Positions 7,373 through 9,009 of a DNA stretch of 9,009 bases are shown here, piece after piece. How positions within the stretch are numbered: the stretch's first letter is position 1; every line of letters starts with the position of its first letter. Made by a program: the position numbers and the translations under genes. The stretch lies in NCBI RefSeq assembly GCF_934632265.1, contig NZ_CAKTYH010000080.1, forward strand, positions 1 through 9,009, given 5' to 3'. The notes beneath the pieces were generated by a model. It had not been told where the DNA came from, did no database searches, and saw only the letters and a list, made by a program, of their open reading frames with translations. The DNA comes from an uncultured Senegalimassilia sp. GTDB taxonomy: Bacteria > Actinomycetota > Coriobacteriia > Coriobacteriales > Eggerthellaceae.

Positions 7373-7421
7373 GATGCCATAGCTTAATCACAGCACAAAC
7401 ACAGCATCAGGAGAACAAGCT

Positions 7422-7748
7422 ATGGCAGTGGAGCACAGTCAAGACAAGCGTCAGCTAGCCGCATGGGTAGATCGAAAGCTAGCCGAAACAGTAGACGAAG
7501 TTGCCAGCAAGCGAGGCATCACGCGAACCGCGGCAATCACCGAAGCGCTCCAGCGCTATGTCGAAGAGGAAACAAGCGTGGCGCTGCAGCTCTCCGATTT
7601 CGCGGAGAAGCTTGAATTGCTTCTCGAACGCAGCGAATCAATGCAAAACGAGCTTGAGGAAATCAAACAGATGAAACCCGCTCGTTCCACGCGCAAAGCA
7701 AAACCCGCGCAAACGACACCTGCGGCGCAAACGCCCTCGCTGTTCTAG
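7422..7748 (+). CDS. Ribbon-helix-helix (CopG/Arc-like) DNA-binding protein
   Basis: This 108-residue protein has the ribbon-helix-helix pattern at about residues 9-51. A short beta strand (RQLAAWVD) would insert in the DNA groove, then helix A (KLAETVDEVASKRG), the turn residues ITRT, and helix B (AAITEALQRYVEEE). Such proteins bind DNA as dimers and often repress their own operon. Residues about 52-85 are an amphipathic helix with leucine spacing suited to a coiled coil. The tail from about 86 is basic and Pro/Ala/Thr-rich (ARSTRKAKPAQ) and likely disordered. A strong AGGAGA site lies 7 bases before the ATG. The metallophosphoesterase gene follows after 15 bases, so the two are very likely co-transcribed. 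It could be the regulator, or the antitoxin-like partner, of that enzyme; the sequence does not decide. Confidence 0.85.
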   Translation: MAVEHSQDKRQLAAWVDRKLAETVDEVASKRGITRTAAITEALQRYVEEETSVALQLSDFAEKLELLLERSESMQNELEEIKQMKPARSTRKAKPAQTTPAAQTPSLF

Positions 7749-7763
7749 AAACGAATCAGCCTT

Positions 7764-8615
7764 ATGAGCATCTTCGTTACCGGCGACATCCATGCCTCAT
7801 ACGACATTGCAAAACTCTCGGAAAGCCGCTTCGACACCACAGGATTGACCAAAAATGATTACGTGATCATTTGCGGCGATTTCGGGCTGGTATGGAACAA
7901 CTCGGCAAGCGAACAGTACTGGCTGCGATGGCTTGAAGCCAGGCCCTTCACAACTCTCTTCGTAGACGGAAACCACGAGGGGTTCAGCTTGCTGAACAGC
8001 CTTCCCGAAACCACATGGCACGGCGGTAACGTACATCAGGTGTCGACCACCGTCTTCCACCTTCAACGAGGCCAAATGTACGACATCAACGGATTCCGTA
8101 TCTTCACCATGGGCGGTGCAGCTTCAAGCGAATACGACAGAAAGCATCGGATTCTAGGCAAAACATGGTTCACCGAAGAGGTTCCGTGCGAACAAGAACG
8201 GGCAGCTGCGCTTGAAACGCTCGATAACGCTGATTGGAAATGCGATTTCGTGATAACCCATTGCGCCCCGACCTCTGCCGCGCAAGGCATCGCAGAGCAC
8301 ACCGATCGCCTCGAAATCCACCCAATGGACGAGTACACCGATTGGCTTCAAACGATTCAAGACAAGCTTACATACACTCATTGGTTCTGCGGTCATTACC
8401 ATATCGATGCGCAAATCCAGGACAAGGCAACCGCGCTGTACAACCGAATAGCATTGCTGTCTAAGCCCGATGCCAAGAATGATTCCGAGGATGCGGCCGT
8501 ACCATCATTGCCATATCATCTGCTTCCGGAACCCGCAATCGAGGAACAACCAACTACGGCAGAATACGCACCTGAGCTAGATGATCAAGATGCGCTGGAA
8601 ATCGATCTCGAATAG
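7764..8615 (+). CDS. Calcineurin-like metallophosphoesterase
   Basis: This 283-residue cytosolic protein has all the blocks of the dinuclear-metal phosphoesterase fold: GDIH (D8, H10), CGDFG (D39), GNHE (N70, H71), THCAP (H166) and GHYH (H211, H213). All expected metal ligands and the catalytic histidine are present, so it should be an active hydrolase of a phosphomonoester, diester or nucleotide; the substrate is not predictable. The segments KNDYVIICGDFGLVW and TTLFVDGNHE match a form common in gut Firmicutes and Actinobacteria, as far as I recall. The fold ends near residue 230, and about 50 further residues form an acidic, proline-containing tail ending DALEIDLE. The upstream 15 bases contain no good ribosome site (only GAAACGA-like), so translation may depend on the preceding ribbon-helix-helix gene. 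No signal peptide or membrane segment is seen. Confidence 0.92.
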   Translation: MSIFVTGDIHASYDIAKLSESRFDTTGLTKNDYVIICGDFGLVWNNSASEQYWLRWLEARPFTTLFVDGNHEGFSLLNSLPETTWHGGNVHQVSTTVFHLQRGQMYDINGFRIFTMGGAASSEYDRKHRILGKTWFTEEVPCEQERAAALETLDNADWKCDFVITHCAPTSAAQGIAEHTDRLEIHPMDEYTDWLQTIQDKLTYTHWFCGHYHIDAQIQDKATALYNRIALLSKPDAKNDSEDAAVPSLPYHLLPEPAIEEQPTTAEYAPELDDQDALEIDLE

Positions 8616-8726
8616 CCTTCAACAATTCAAAACGGAAACGACCCCGCCAAACCAAAATAATTGATACTGCAAGAAATTAAAGCAAAGCGAATAACAGCAG
8701 ACAGAATTTCCCAAGGGCGGGAACGC

Positions 8727-8765
8727 AGAGAGGCCTGCAGGGGCTATCCCCCTGCAGGCCTCTCT
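8727..8765. terminator. Perfect 17-bp hairpin, probable terminator
   Basis: Arms 8727-8743 and 8749-8765 are exact reverse complements around the 5-base loop CTATC. It lies 111 bases after the metallophosphoesterase stop and is the first strong hairpin downstream, so it probably ends that transcript. There is no U tract on either strand (CTCGGCG follows on plus), so it may instead be mainly a repeat element. Confidence 0.6.
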
Positions 8766-8819
8766 CGGCGCGCGCGGCGCACGTCGCGCATCCATCCTTG
8801 CGCAGATCGTGCGGATGCC

Positions 8820-8876
8820 CCGGATGCGGCGAGCGCCGGCCCTGTCGGGGCACATCCCCGCAGATGCCGCATTCGG
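8820..8876. other. Self-complementary segment between the two hairpins
   Basis: CCGGATGCGGC (8820-8830) pairs with GCCGCATTCGG (8866-8876) over 11 positions with one G-T. Inside it, CGGGG (8846-8850) pairs with CCCCG (8856-8860) around a 5-base loop. This could be a structured RNA or part of a larger composite repeat together with the flanking hairpins. Confidence 0.3.
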
Positions 8877-8892
8877 CCGCCTAAACGCAGAA

Positions 8893-8926
8893 GGGCCCGC
8901 AGGGGGAACCTCCCCCCTGCGGGCCT
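8893..8926. terminator. Second GC-rich hairpin, terminator or repeat
   Basis: GGCCCGCAGGGGG (8894-8906) pairs perfectly with 8913-8925 over 13 bp around a 6-base loop, and a G-T pair (8893 with 8926) extends it. It is a variant of the hairpin at 8727-8765, with the same flanks. As with the first, no U tract follows. If a minus-strand gene ends right of the window, this could be its terminator. Confidence 0.5.
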
Positions 8927-9009
8927 CTCTCGGCGCATAGAAAAGCGCCCTCCGCGAGCGCGACGCCCTGCCCTCCCGCAGCCTTGCGCTGCAGTACTCT
9001 CGGCGAAGG

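Larger units (their letters stand above)
6752..7421. other. 670-base stretch without a confident intact gene
   Basis: This stretch lies between two divergent genes and should carry both their promoters. Several short open frames on both strands cover it, but none has a good ribosome site with a family-like product. The only noteworthy content is the broken minus-strand frame at 6806-7204, two TTGCAA palindromes 22 bases apart (6828-6833 and 6850-6855), and the promoter/operator region at 7342-7372. Confidence 0.6.
8722..8936. repeat. Two copies of a hairpin-bearing repeat
   Basis: Two elements, 8722-8771 and 8884-8936, share the left edge AACGCAG, a hairpin in the middle, and an identical 15-base right edge GGCCTCTCTCGGCGC. 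The stems differ in sequence but keep the pattern CCTGCAGGGG versus CCCGCAGGGGG. A third CTCTCGGCG occurs at 8997-9005, also preceded by CTGCAG, suggesting that a further degenerate copy runs towards the window edge. Confidence 0.6.
8616..9009. other. Non-coding 3' flank: A-rich part, then GC-rich hairpin array
   Basis: Bases 8616-8720 are comparatively AT-rich on the gene-proximal side and show nothing recognisable. From about 8721 the composition turns very GC-rich and consists largely of self-complementary sequence. The short minus-strand open frames in it merely translate the hairpin repeats (an RRERPAGG motif appears twice for that reason), so no gene is called. The window ends inside this region. 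Confidence 0.6.

Noticed and set aside
8744..8938. Minus-strand open frame of 64 codons with repeated RRERPAGG
   Set aside because: It only translates the two hairpin repeats; no ribosome site or family resemblance was seen.
8722..9009. A CRISPR array
   Set aside because: There are only two or three copies, at unequal spacing (165 and 70 bases), each being a hairpin rather than a short repeat with unique spacers; no cas gene is present.

Overview
The window looks like chromosomal DNA from a high-GC, gut-type actinobacterium, most likely class Coriobacteriia (Eggerthella/Gordonibacter/Slackia-like). Three things suggest this. The coding sequence on the left is very GC-rich. The cobalamin-dependent methionine synthase lacks its own reactivation domain and sits next to a separate gene for it. 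One hypothetical protein has an N-terminal half of a type I recall mainly from Coriobacteriia. No tool search was possible, so the taxonomic call is inference.

Left part (1-5127): the 3' end of a neurotransmitter:sodium symporter (NSS) gene on the plus strand runs into a strong bidirectional hairpin at 722-757. It converges there with a minus-strand methionine operon, read right to left as metF (4252-5127), a methionine synthase reactivation protein (3383-4255) and metH (808-3390). The genes overlap by 4 and 8 bases, so they are probably translationally coupled. Together they reduce methylene-tetrahydrofolate, transfer the methyl group through cobalamin to homocysteine, and rescue oxidised cobalamin.

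Middle part (5128-7421): a short regulatory gap upstream of metF holds a perfect -10 hexamer and a widely spaced 9-bp inverted repeat. Beyond it lies a minus-strand hypothetical gene (5312-6751). It has a family-like N-terminal half, a low-complexity centre and a basic C-terminal part. Next come about 670 bases without a convincing intact gene, in which one minus-strand frame shows coding-like fragments broken by stops, possibly a relic.

Right part (7422-9009): a plus-strand two-gene unit encodes a ribbon-helix-helix DNA-binding protein and a calcineurin-like metallophosphoesterase. An inverted repeat overlaps the likely promoter. The base composition here is visibly less GC-rich than the methionine operon, which fits an accessory module. 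After it, the sequence becomes very GC-rich again and contains two related long hairpins sharing flanking sequence, with another self-complementary segment between them. No tRNA, rRNA, CRISPR array, transposase or integrase was seen.
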